From: Lachnospiraceae bacterium
GTDB taxonomy: Bacteria; Bacillota; Clostridia; Lachnospirales; Lachnospiraceae
Direction of reading: 5' to 3'
Length of the DNA stretch: 38,687 bases
Assembly (NCBI GenBank): GCA_024681795.1
Contig: JAILAD010000010.1
Span: forward strand, 1-38,687
Shown here piece after piece: positions 8,701 through 16,185 of the stretch. How positions within the stretch are numbered: position 1 is the first letter of the stretch; each line of letters opens with the position of its first letter. Position numbers and translations under genes: made by a program. The notes under the pieces were generated by a model. The model was not told where the DNA came from and searched no databases. It was given only the letters and a program-made list of their open reading frames with translations.

Positions 8701-10947
8701 AGATTAAGCTATAAAAATAATATCAACGCCGGAACGGCTAAAGTAACGGCAGAAGGACTCGGCAATTTCGCGGGTACGATAGAGATGACGTTTAAAATCA
8801 CTCCGGCGGATATCGGATACTATGCAACAATTCCTTCGATACCGGGTCAGACATACACCGGTGCGGCAATTACTCCGGATGTGGAAATAAAGAGAAATAC
8901 AAAGAAACTTGTGAATGGAACGGATTACAAGATTCAGTACGGAAGCAACACCAATGCCGGAAGTGCAACCGTTACCGTTACGGGAATAAACAATTACAGC
9001 GGCAGCGTAACAAGGTATTTTACCATTTCAAGGAAAAATATCGCAGACGCGGATTTAAGCATTGAAAGGCAGGGATGGTACTATACCGGTAAGTCTGTCA
9101 CTCCGAAGGTTGTTGCAAAAATCGGCAACAACGTGTTACAGAAAGATACGGATTACACCCTTTCCTATTACAATAACGTTAACATCGGAAAGGCAGCGGT
9201 TATCGTCAGCGGTACGGGTAACTGTTACGGAACCGCAGAGATTCCTTTTGAAATCATGGATGTAACGCCGAAGATTACCCTGAAGAAAGTGAGTGAGGGT
9301 GTAAGAATCAGATGGACCGAGATTGAAGGGGCGGCAAAATATCGTGTATTCAGGAAGAACGCAGAAGGCGGATGGGATAAAATCTCTACCCTGAACGCGT
9401 TGGAATACATTGACAAAACGGCACTTCCGGTTGTCGAAAATACCTATACGGTGCGCGTTATGGACGAGTCCGGAAAGCTTCTCGGTGAGTACGGAGACGG
9501 AAAGACCATTACCTTTGTCGGGGATCCGATGGAAATAACACTTGAAAACAAGGCGGCCGGAATTTTAGTCAGCTGGGAAGAAGTAAACGGAGCAGCGAAG
9601 TACCGTGTATTCCGAAAGAGTGTCGGCGGAAAGTCCTGGGATAAGCTGGCGGTAACCACGTCCTTGAGATACTCGGATAAGAAGGCGGTATTCGGTGAGA
9701 CCTACCTGTACAGTGTCAGAGCCATGACGGCGAGCGGAGAATATATCAACCGCTACGGAACCGGAACCGAGATTAAATATCAGGTATCCGCACCGAAACT
9801 GACTCTCGGAAACACCGAGTCCGGAATCGGGATTACCTGGAAGGCAATGACAAATGCTGCAAAATATCGTGTATATGTAAAAGATGCATCCGGAGACTGG
9901 AAGAGGATTGCGATTGTAAGCGGACTCTCCGCTACCGATACGGCGGTTCTGCAGGGTGAAATTTATACCTATTCCGTAGTCGGTCTGGATGCGGCCGGTC
10001 ATGTCATGAACGAGAAAGGTGAGGGATATTCCATTACGAGAAACAATGCATTTGTAAACGTGGATGCGGAATGTACAACGAGCGGTCTGAATATTTTCTG
10101 GGATGCTTTTGAAGGAGCAGCGAAGTACCGCGTCTACAGGAAGAATGTATCCGGCAAGTGGACGAAACTCGCAACGGTAAGTGAACTTTCGTATCTGGAT
10201 GCGGATGCCGAAGTGAATGCAGGGAACACATATACGGTACTGGCAATCGATGCTGACGGAAACAAACTCAGCGATTACGGAAACGGAAAGACGGTAAGCT
10301 TCGTAATTCCCGCAACACCTACAGTCGCAACGATGAAATCCGGCGGTGTAAGGCTTGACTGGGAACCGATTGTAAAGGCAGCGAAATACAAAGTATTCAG
10401 AAAGACCAAGTCAACGGAATGGGCAGCGATCGGTTCAACCGCGGGACTGAGTTATACCGACAAGAGTGCAGAGTCGGGAAAAACCTATTATTACGCTGTG
10501 GTTGCCCTGAATGAAGGCGGTGAAACGCTGAATGAATGCGGCGACGGAATAAAGATTAAGTTTACGGCAACAAGTACCGCAGTTAATGTACCGAAGTCGG
10601 CAGTCTTTGAAGAGGAGCTTCCTGACGAGGGAATCATGATTGAGGAAGAGATAATTGATGAAGGAATTTCCGAAGATGAGATTCAGGAGGAAGATGTGAC
10701 TGAGGAGGATGCGACCGAGGAAGAAACCGTGGTTGAGGAAGAGGATGCGACGGAGGAAGAAACCGTGGTTGTGGAAGAGGATGCGACGGAGGAAGAAACC
10801 GTAGTTGAGGAAGAGGATGCGACGGAGGAAGAAACCGTAGTTGAGGAGGAAAGTGAAGAATCTTTCGGGGATGCAGTTGAGGAAGAAGTCATAGAGGAGA
10901 CTTCGGAAGAAACGGTTGAAGAAGAAACAAGCGGGGAGGTTGAGTGA
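5728..10947 (+). CDS. Giant secreted multi-repeat surface protein
   Basis: The 1739-residue protein has a signal peptide (about 1-32, ending near VLADA). An N-terminal propeller-like domain (about 33-415) is the paralogue of the first gene in the window. Ten tandem Ig-like repeats of ~75 residues follow (about 425-1178); their pattern is YTG-x-x-ITP, then L-x-x-GTDY, NN-x-x-GKATVTVTG, NYxG and FxI, like repeats in many clostridial surface proteins (resembling MBG/YDG-type domains, not verified). Five FN3-like repeats (about 1180-1605) and a Glu-rich tail complete it. Translation starts at an ATGA overlap, with GAGAGGG inside the upstream gene as ribosome site. No sortase signal is seen. An adhesive or scaffold role is inferred from architecture only. 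Confidence 0.9.
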   Translation: MKRFLNGLKFVIPTAFVFMMVFILFGNTVLADAAKHNNIGDHNYSNWSSPALSYITPVSGGYMIFDALSYNSQDGYLVEYYDGNYNFVSSKTVAVELPIFGAFYSDGSNYYLLTGQENTEESATGEVYRVTKYSTDWSRISSVSLKDCNTTIPFDAGGADMISYGSTLFIRTCHEMYTSSDGYNHQANLTMLVDTSAMTILDSFSKVWNSSGGYCSHSFNQYVALDGSYFIGADHGDAHPRGIMVTRYNNAVASGSLNGVNVYFPYNYSESDTLHYNYTGANVGGLGVSSSSYLVAGNSINQADFDQSKTKNIMIAVVNKSTGNTGYKMITSNAEGETSCGNPFLVKVNDGRFLVLWSRGDTLQYAFTDGDGNLQGSIYSAEGMISDCRPVMNGGKAVWYTYDGNQMNFFEINTSTGEFSSKNPIDINRVTFATVPSQGFTGAEIKPDIKLTFGGRELVKNVDYSVEYTNNINRGTAKAVVTGIGKFNGSKTVSFSITPKNIQELTVDQIPDMEYTGYVVTPDPVITYGKNTLVKGTDYGVSTSDTAAVGQKTITVSGRGNYTGSISLTFNVVKKDVKNLEYSSITDKIYTGSAITPSLTVRNNGKLLYKDTDYTLEYQNNTAIGKATVVVSGINNFKGSYSISFNINPKPISNVSLSYTSYAIYTGEQLKPEFSLKDGGVPLTEGTDFTAEYFDNVNVGKGRIVVTGTGIYGGTREISFTVTARSLSATTIVLDGTSFVYTGSEIKPSVTVKFDSKTLVENTDYEITYSDNVEIGRYATVTLTGKGNFSGTSKKYFTIQPISLNDFEFSGIPDCTYTGEAIKPAVTVQKGSSVLTEGTDYQLSYGTNISAGQGRVTVTGKGNYSGSKILYFNILPKDVSGLDFTYSKSETYTRYTITPTVTVKDGTKELSTYDYGVSYSNNINAGKGTITVTGKNNYTGTKKLTFTIKPAQLSETEAALGKEAAVFTGDAITPVANILWNNRYLTSGTDYRLSYKNNINAGTAKVTAEGLGNFAGTIEMTFKITPADIGYYATIPSIPGQTYTGAAITPDVEIKRNTKKLVNGTDYKIQYGSNTNAGSATVTVTGINNYSGSVTRYFTISRKNIADADLSIERQGWYYTGKSVTPKVVAKIGNNVLQKDTDYTLSYYNNVNIGKAAVIVSGTGNCYGTAEIPFEIMDVTPKITLKKVSEGVRIRWTEIEGAAKYRVFRKNAEGGWDKISTLNALEYIDKTALPVVENTYTVRVMDESGKLLGEYGDGKTITFVGDPMEITLENKAAGILVSWEEVNGAAKYRVFRKSVGGKSWDKLAVTTSLRYSDKKAVFGETYLYSVRAMTASGEYINRYGTGTEIKYQVSAPKLTLGNTESGIGITWKAMTNAAKYRVYVKDASGDWKRIAIVSGLSATDTAVLQGEIYTYSVVGLDAAGHVMNEKGEGYSITRNNAFVNVDAECTTSGLNIFWDAFEGAAKYRVYRKNVSGKWTKLATVSELSYLDADAEVNAGNTYTVLAIDADGNKLSDYGNGKTVSFVIPATPTVATMKSGGVRLDWEPIVKAAKYKVFRKTKSTEWAAIGSTAGLSYTDKSAESGKTYYYAVVALNEGGETLNECGDGIKIKFTATSTAVNVPKSAVFEEELPDEGIMIEEEIIDEGISEDEIQEEDVTEEDATEEETVVEEEDATEEETVVVEEDATEEETVVEEEDATEEETVVEEESEESFGDAVEEEVIEETSEETVEEETSGEVE
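10705..10848 (+). repeat. 36-bp tandem repeat, four copies, in the acidic tail
   Basis: Four 36-bp units start at 10705, 10741, 10777 and 10813 and encode EDATEEETVVEE with few substitutions. The near-identity at the DNA level points to recent expansion. Confidence 0.9.
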
Positions 10948-10955
10948 ATTTCCCC

Positions 10956-11017
10956 GGGGACAGTCCCCGCTGCACACCCCGGGGACAGTCCCCGCAGGAA
11001 CATATGGGGACAGTCCC
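10956..11017. repeat. Family 1 palindromic repeat array, three copies
   Basis: GGGGACAGTCCC starts at 10956, 10981 and 11006, an exact 25-bp period. The 13-base spacers differ. The array sits between the stop of the giant gene and its terminator, so it is probably transcribed in the 3' untranslated region. Confidence 0.9.
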
Positions 11018-11033
11018 TGATTAAAAATTATTA

Positions 11034-11067
11034 AAAAAAGCTTACAGCGTCTGCTGTAAGCTTTTTT
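11034..11067. terminator. Bidirectional terminator between convergent genes
   Basis: A perfect 15-bp stem has an A-run on the left, a T-run on the right and loop GTCT. It can stop transcription from both the giant gene and the converging HPr-like gene. Confidence 0.92.
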
Positions 11068-11089
11068 GCATCTGTCAAATCAAACCGGA

Positions 11090-11320
11090 TTATACGATAT
11101 AAGGAGCAAGAACCTTCATTACTTCTTCGTCTCCGTCTTCTGCATGGATGTTTAAATCAATCGGTTTGGATAAATCCAGACTGAAAATACCCATGATGGA
11201 CTTTGCATCGATAACATATCTTCCGGATACAAGGTCAAAGTCATAATCAAATTTCGTGATATCATTTACGAATGATTTAACTTTATCAATTGAATTCAAA
11301 GAAATCTGTACAGTTTTCAT
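11090..11320 (-). CDS. HPr/Crh-like PTS regulatory protein
   Basis: The 76-residue protein aligns with HPr along its length. It keeps the Ser-46 region as KSIMG (Ser-41 here), the site phosphorylated by HPr kinase in Gram-positive bacteria. The segment where HPr has GIHARPA is replaced by a sequence without His, so PTS phosphotransfer through His-15 is not expected. This recalls Crh, which also lacks His-15. I chose the second of two nearby ATGs: GGAGG is 8 bases from it, but only 2 bases from the ATG at 11326. The gene stands alone, converging on the giant gene and diverging from mtaB. A regulatory role in carbon metabolism is likely but inferred. Confidence 0.8.
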   Translation of the reverse strand: MKTVQISLNSIDKVKSFVNDITKFDYDFDLVSGRYVIDAKSIMGIFSLDLSKPIDLNIHAEDGDEEVMKVLAPYIV

Positions 11321-11360
11321 ATACATTTCCTCCTTGTGATTTTCTTAGGTTTCGCTTATC

Positions 11361-11389
11361 ATACTAAAGGAATGGCAATAAAAAGTCAA
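11361..11389 (-). promoter_or_regulatory. Promoter for the HPr-like gene
   Basis: On the minus strand TTGACT (11389-11384) and TAGTAT (11366-11361) are 17 bases apart, a good sigma-A-type pair. An overlapping TATGAT would give a 20-base spacer and is less likely. Confidence 0.6.
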
Positions 11390-11422
11390 TCATAAAAACC
11401 ACCAAAAAAATCGGAGAATTCT

Positions 11423-13018
11423 ATGAAATCAGTAGCATTCCACAACCTCGGCTGTAAGGTAAATTCCTATGAACTCGATCTTATGAAGGAAAACGTCTTA
11501 AAAAACGGATGGCAGATTGTTCCGTTTGACGAAAATGCCGATGTATATATCATAAATACCTGTTCCGTTACCAACATCGCGGACCGGAAAAGCCGTCAGA
11601 TGATTCACCGTGCAAAGACGCTGAATCCGGCTGCTATCGTGGTTGCGGCAGGCTGCTATGTGCAGTCGGATGCGTTCGCCCTGTCCCGGGACGAAAGTGT
11701 CGATCTTTTAGTCGGAAATAATAAAAAATCACAGCTTTCCGAAATTCTTGATGAATACTTATGTGCAAGAAATGCGGGTACCCTTTCTCTCTATGCGGAC
11801 AGGATTCTGGGAAATGCAGAGGGAGCACCGGGTAAAACAGAAAAGCAGGGCGAAACAGGTATCACGGACAAATCGGAAACCCGGGACAATATGAAACTTC
11901 CGAACGGCGATGACATCTCCGGAAGCGAGAAAGAGGTTCGCATATATCTTGAAAAAACACTCGGAAACACAACGGTTCTTGATTTAAAGAACGTTTCGTT
12001 TGAAGAAGGAAATATTGTAAAAACCGATAGTCACACCAGAGCCTATATTAAGATTCAGGACGGATGCGACCGTTACTGCAGCTACTGCATCATTCCCTAC
12101 ACCAGAGGCAATGTACGTTCCAAACCGATTGAAGAAGTTGTGGAAGAAGCGGAGCATCTGGTTGGTTCGGGTGTTCGTGAAATTGTGCTTACGGGTATTC
12201 ATGTAAGTTCGTACGGCGTGGATTTTGCGGAATACCGGAAAGACGCAGAGGCGCGTGAAGAAGATGCGCGAATTGTTAAAACCGTTGCCGAAATCCGTGA
12301 GCGGAAATCCGCAATTTCCCGAAAAGCACTTTTATCCCTGTTAGAGAAACTGCAGGAAATAAAAGGTCTTGAAAGAATTCGTTTAAGTTCCTTCGAACCG
12401 CTTTTGATTTCGGAAGATTTTATGAAAGGACTTGGACGGATTTCCAAGATATGCCCGCATTTTCATCTGTCGCTTCAAAGCGGCTGCGATGAGACGCTGA
12501 AGCGGATGAACAGAAGATACACGACGGCGGAATACGCCGAAAAGGTAGCGTTAATCAGGAGTGTCTTTCCGGATGCCGCCGTTACAACGGATATTATCGT
12601 GGGATTCCCGGAGGAAACCGAGAAGGAATTTTCCGAAACCGTTTCGTTTGCAAAAGAAATCGGATTTTATGAAATCCATGTCTTTAAATATTCCAGAAGA
12701 AAAGGTACGCCGGCCGATGCCAATCCGGACCAGGTTCCGGAACAGGTGAAAAATACCAGATCCGACACATTGCTCGAACTGACGGCGAAGCAGTCCAAAG
12801 ACTTCCGCAGACGTTTTCGGAACAGGGAAGTGGAAGTGTTATTTGAGGAAGAGAAGGAAATCGCAGGCAGAAAATACTGGCTCGGCCATACACGCGAATA
12901 TGTCCTGGTGGCGATTTTCTCCCCGGAAAATCTGGAAAACAGGATCATGAAAGTGGAGACGGGGGATTTTATAAGAGACGATGTACTTCTTGCGCACAGC
13001 AGCGTGAGCGCGTTATAG
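11423..13018 (+). CDS. mtaB: tRNA t6A37 methylthiotransferase MtaB
   Basis: This radical-SAM enzyme of the MiaB/MtaB family converts t6A37 to ms2t6A37 in tRNAs reading ANN codons. The N-terminal UPF0004-type domain carries the three conserved cysteines (C11 in LGCKVN, C47 in NTCSVT, C78 in AAGCYV). The radical SAM cluster is C215, C219 and C222 in GCDRYCSYC, followed by a typical IVLTGIH segment and a C-terminal TRAM-like region. The opening LGCKVNSYE favours MtaB over MiaB or RimO. At 531 residues it is longer than the usual ~430-450. The excess is a hydrophilic stretch at about 130-175 and a charged Glu/Arg/Lys segment at about 265-300. The ribosome site CGGAG lies 6 bases before the start. 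Confidence 0.9.
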   Translation: MKSVAFHNLGCKVNSYELDLMKENVLKNGWQIVPFDENADVYIINTCSVTNIADRKSRQMIHRAKTLNPAAIVVAAGCYVQSDAFALSRDESVDLLVGNNKKSQLSEILDEYLCARNAGTLSLYADRILGNAEGAPGKTEKQGETGITDKSETRDNMKLPNGDDISGSEKEVRIYLEKTLGNTTVLDLKNVSFEEGNIVKTDSHTRAYIKIQDGCDRYCSYCIIPYTRGNVRSKPIEEVVEEAEHLVGSGVREIVLTGIHVSSYGVDFAEYRKDAEAREEDARIVKTVAEIRERKSAISRKALLSLLEKLQEIKGLERIRLSSFEPLLISEDFMKGLGRISKICPHFHLSLQSGCDETLKRMNRRYTTAEYAEKVALIRSVFPDAAVTTDIIVGFPEETEKEFSETVSFAKEIGFYEIHVFKYSRRKGTPADANPDQVPEQVKNTRSDTLLELTAKQSKDFRRRFRNREVEVLFEEEKEIAGRKYWLGHTREYVLVAIFSPENLENRIMKVETGDFIRDDVLLAHSSVSAL

Positions 13019-13098
13019 AAGAATTCGAAAAAATATGTTATAATATTCAGATGGGGGGAACGGAAGTCCTTCACATTACAGGAAAAGGAGGAATTCTT

Positions 13099-13689
13099 AT
13101 GGGTTTATTTGATTCTATCAAAAATACGATCGGGCAGCAGGTTTCGAATGCTGCGGGAAATGCAGTGAATCAGGCGGTTAACGCGGCACAGAGAAAATCC
13201 GAGACCTTTACGTTTACGACGATTCCGAGAAATGTTGCGGAATTGCAGGCATTGCCGGAAAGTGATCTTTCCACGCCGTTTAAGACCTGTGCACTTACCA
13301 TGCTGGTACTTTTAAATTATGAGGAAAATACACAGGCGACGATTGACATGCTGAATTTTTTAAAGGGACCGGCACCGCTCAGCCCGTTTGAAATGCAGTT
13401 TTTAAAGGATCGTCTTGCGGGAAAAGGATATGTAGTCCGGTCATTTTTTAAGGGCTCGTCCCCTGCCAACAACTATATTCCTTCGGAACCGCTTGTAATC
13501 ACGGTTTATGACAATCCGTACAGCTATCCGGAAGCAGGATGGGCGACGCTCCATATGGATTCCACCGGTGCGGATTCACCGAGACAGATTAAGTGTCGGT
13601 TAAAACCCAGCACGAATCAGTGGTTTATGGTAGAGAATCTGGCGCTTTCCGATATTCGTATTCCGGTTGCGGCGGATCCCTGGGCATAA
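13099..13689 (+). CDS. Conserved protein of unknown function (DUF6935-like)
   Basis: The 196-residue protein starts with an amphipathic Gly/Ala/Asn/Gln-rich segment (MGLFDSIKNTIG, about 1-35), followed by a compact domain with LPESDLSTPF, a helical region and a WATLHMDSTGADSPR segment. It resembles a family found in Lachnospiraceae that I recall as DUF6935; this is unverified. An in-frame ATG at 13051 is rejected because AAGGAGG lies 7 bases before 13099. No signal peptide or membrane segment is seen. The function is unknown. Confidence 0.75.
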   Translation: MGLFDSIKNTIGQQVSNAAGNAVNQAVNAAQRKSETFTFTTIPRNVAELQALPESDLSTPFKTCALTMLVLLNYEENTQATIDMLNFLKGPAPLSPFEMQFLKDRLAGKGYVVRSFFKGSSPANNYIPSEPLVITVYDNPYSYPEAGWATLHMDSTGADSPRQIKCRLKPSTNQWFMVENLALSDIRIPVAADPWA

Positions 13690-13771
13690 GCATGTGAGAA
13701 TTTGCGCACGGATTTTTGAAAGAAAATTAATACCGGAAGAAAGAAATAATCCGGATTTTGGGAGTTAAAAA

Positions 13772-15025
13772 GTGAGAATCATCTTTTTCAGATGGGGCAA
13801 TAATGATGAAGATATTATAGTGAACACGTTACGAAAGCAGGGGCATTTTGTCGCTGCTTTTGATGCTGCAAATATGTGTTTCAGCGACGGAACTTCCAAT
13901 TTCGGTTCGAACAGTGACGTTTATGAACTTGAGAGCCTGGGAGGTCTTCAGGCTGACGAGATGGTGACGCGGCTTGTGAAGGAAGCATCGAATTTTCACG
14001 CGGAAGTCTTCTTTTCCATCGACTATTTTCAGTATATTTCCCTTGCTGCAAAGAAAGCCGGAATCTATTATTACTGTTGGGTTTATCATCTGCCGCAGTG
14101 GAATCTGTATTCCAACCAGGCGCAGTTTCCCTGTAATCGTTTCTTTACGTATGATCACGCGCATCTTAGGAATATGCTTCGAAACAATATCAAGAATGTG
14201 GAGTATCTTTCCCTGGCTGCGGACCGCAAACTTTTTACCGGTGCCAGCAACGGAATTTCCGGGAACATGCTGACAATGTACGTTTCGGAGGTTTCTTTTG
14301 TGGGAAACCTGTACGAAAGCAGCAGCAGTATTTTTAACCGGATTTCACCGGAAGACAAGCAAAATCCAGTCTATAAAAAGATTGTGAAAACCATCCGGAA
14401 GAAAATGTTTTCTTACGGAAGAAATGTTCTGGAGACGGACATTACACCTGATATCGTGGAATTTTTGATGAAGGAAATGGAGTCGGAGAAGTGGAATTAC
14501 TTCTTCGCCAGCCAGGAGGATATCGTCATTCATTCCGTGATTGCAAAGAAGATTACGGTTGAGGAACGGAAGAAGGTCATTCAGGAGCTTGCGGCCCGCT
14601 TCGATTTCCGGCTTTATACACAGTCCAACACGAAGAAGTATCCGGCGGTTAAAAACATGGGACCGGTGGATTTCAGAAAAACCGCGCCTTTGATTTTTCA
14701 CCAGTCGAAAGTCAATATCTATATTACACCGCGAACCATTGCGACCGGTATTCCGTTGAGGGTTCTGGAAATTATGTCCTGTCAGGGATTTGTTCTGACG
14801 AATTATCAGGAGGATCTGGCGGCGGAATTCGTGGAAGGAAAAGAAATCGTAATGTATCATTCGCTCGAGGAACTGCTTGAAAAGACAGCATATTATCTGG
14901 AGCATGAGGATGAGCGGCAGCAGATAGCGAGAGCGGGGTACGAGAAGGTACTTCGTGATTATAATTATGCAGTGAAACTGTCGGAGATTTTCACGAAGGA
15001 TTCGTGCGGCGGGTTCTTGATTTAG
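13772..15025 (+). CDS. CgeB-like glycosyltransferase
   Basis: The 417-residue protein has an N-terminal Rossmann-like half starting MRIIFFRWGNNDEDI and a C-terminal glycosyltransferase-group-1-like half. Around residues 325-345 TGIPLRVLEIMSCQGFVLTNY matches the nucleotide-sugar-binding end of CgeB-type (DUF3880 plus Glyco_trans_1_2) enzymes. CgeB relatives act on spore or cell-surface glycans; the acceptor here is unknown. The start is GTG, with GGGAG 7 bases upstream. A terminator follows directly. A second glycosyltransferase at 16176 suggests surface glycosylation nearby, perhaps of the large secreted proteins (inference). Confidence 0.8.
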   Translation: MRIIFFRWGNNDEDIIVNTLRKQGHFVAAFDAANMCFSDGTSNFGSNSDVYELESLGGLQADEMVTRLVKEASNFHAEVFFSIDYFQYISLAAKKAGIYYYCWVYHLPQWNLYSNQAQFPCNRFFTYDHAHLRNMLRNNIKNVEYLSLAADRKLFTGASNGISGNMLTMYVSEVSFVGNLYESSSSIFNRISPEDKQNPVYKKIVKTIRKKMFSYGRNVLETDITPDIVEFLMKEMESEKWNYFFASQEDIVIHSVIAKKITVEERKKVIQELAARFDFRLYTQSNTKKYPAVKNMGPVDFRKTAPLIFHQSKVNIYITPRTIATGIPLRVLEIMSCQGFVLTNYQEDLAAEFVEGKEIVMYHSLEELLEKTAYYLEHEDERQQIARAGYEKVLRDYNYAVKLSEIFTKDSCGGFLI

Positions 15026-15035
15026 TGGGGTTGTT

Positions 15036-15122
15036 GTAATGGTGTCAGGCACTTTAAAAGGCTTACCGGGAATGGTAAGCCTTTTTTGTTTGCAAATTTG
15101 TAATGGGGTCAGGCACTGTTAC
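15036..15122. repeat. Family 2 palindromic repeats, two copies
   Basis: The first copy starts at 15036 (GTAATGGTG TCAGG CAC) and its right arm is replaced by the terminator stem. The second copy, 15100-15122, is full length with a CACTGTTAC right arm. The terminator lies between them. Confidence 0.8.
15056..15087. terminator. Terminator after the CgeB-like gene
   Basis: A 12-bp stem (AAAAGGCTTACC with GGTAAGCCTTTT) and loop GGGAAT is followed by a T-run. The A-rich left side would also let it serve the convergent lipoprotein gene. Confidence 0.88.
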
Positions 15123-15132
15123 ACTGGTACCT

Positions 15133-16062
15133 TTAATATCCGTAAGAATTCGGACAGCTGGAACTGTCGTCGATGTTAATGCTACCGGATTCACGATGTA
15201 CCGAGTACCCGGAACCGGTATTGGTAATGGTGGAGCCGGATATGTTAAGAGATGCTTTCCCTTCGTTTTGCAGTACTGCCGGGTGGGTTAAGTCACCGCC
15301 GCCGGTGACGATACAGCCTGAAAGGGTTGCAGTACCGGAGTTTACAAATGCGATGATATCCGCCTCGCTTCTGATAATCGTGCATCCGGTAAGCGTCATG
15401 TTGCTCTGCCCGTTATTGCTGTTCCAGACACTGAAGGACGGGGTTGAATTTTCAAAGGTTACATTCGTTGCCGTAAGAGTTCCGTAGTTTACCAGAGATT
15501 TGGAATTCGTTCCGCTTCCGGAGGTATTTGTAACGGTTCCGTCTCCGACTATTTCCAGATTACCGCAGTTTACAATTGTATCGTTGCCTGCACCGTCTAA
15601 GGAAAAGCCGTTCAGGTGAAGTGTGATGTCGCTTCCGACCGGTGTGATACCGGAGCCTGTTAAATCTTTTGTAAGATGGACTTCCGCGTGGCTTCCTTCC
15701 GGAACTGCATTGAATGCCGACTGTAAATCATCAAAGCCGATTCCGTTAACGGTAACGGGGTGCCCGGTATAGGTAAAATCCAGGTCAACGGTTGTATTTT
15801 TGGTAAGAGGATCGGTTTTCAGAGTCCACGAATTGCAGTCCCAGGTTGCATTGGCTTTTTTGTTGGAACATTTAATTCCCTTAATTTCATAAAGCCCCTG
15901 AGGAGGAAGGTCTTCTGTTTTCTTTCCGTCAATGCTGTAATTTACTTTTAACTCCGGGTCGCCGCATGCCGTAAGGATAAAACAAAACAGCAGGGCAGTC
16001 AGCAGTATGGGCAGAGATTTTTTTATGCCGGACCCGATCCGGTTTTTTTTGTTTAAGTGCAT
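15133..16062 (-). CDS. Beta-helix lipoprotein
   Basis: The 309-residue protein starts with a lipoprotein signal peptide; the lipobox is LTAC with the lipidated Cys at residue 33. After a short all-beta segment, residues ~120-300 contain repeats such as LEIVGDGTVTNTSG, LTATNVTFENS and MTLTGCTIIRS, typical of a right-handed parallel beta-helix (pectate-lyase-like fold). No catalytic residues can be assigned, so it may bind or organise polysaccharide rather than cut it. AGGAG lies ~15 bases before ATG, longer than ideal. The gene points toward the CgeB-like glycosyltransferase and is downstream of the GT2 gene on the same strand, separated by family 2 repeats. Confidence 0.82.
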   Translation of the reverse strand: MHLNKKNRIGSGIKKSLPILLTALLFCFILTACGDPELKVNYSIDGKKTEDLPPQGLYEIKGIKCSNKKANATWDCNSWTLKTDPLTKNTTVDLDFTYTGHPVTVNGIGFDDLQSAFNAVPEGSHAEVHLTKDLTGSGITPVGSDITLHLNGFSLDGAGNDTIVNCGNLEIVGDGTVTNTSGSGTNSKSLVNYGTLTATNVTFENSTPSFSVWNSNNGQSNMTLTGCTIIRSEADIIAFVNSGTATLSGCIVTGGGDLTHPAVLQNEGKASLNISGSTITNTGSGYSVHRESGSINIDDSSSCPNSYGY

Positions 16063-16095
16063 TTTTATTTTTTTATTTCTCCTTTAGTGAGATGT

Positions 16096-16185
16096 TTAAT
16101 GGGGTCAGGCACCATTACACAGGTACATTTATTTTGTAACAATTTTGTAATGGGGTCAGGCACCATAACGATCGGTCAGGCACCA
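16096..16185. repeat. Family 2 repeats, two full and one degenerate copy
   Basis: Copies lie at 16096-16118 and 16147-16169, with a shorter core GGTCAGGCACCA at 16174-16185. The last runs into the 3' end of the GT2 gene on the minus strand and provides its stop codon. Confidence 0.85.

Noticed and set aside
10956-11017. LexA operator array
   Set aside because: The core GGGGACAGTCCC does not match the Gram-positive SOS box CGAACNNNNGTTCG.
11324-11326. First ATG of the HPr-like gene
   Set aside because: GGAGG would be only 2 bases away; the ATG two codons later fits.
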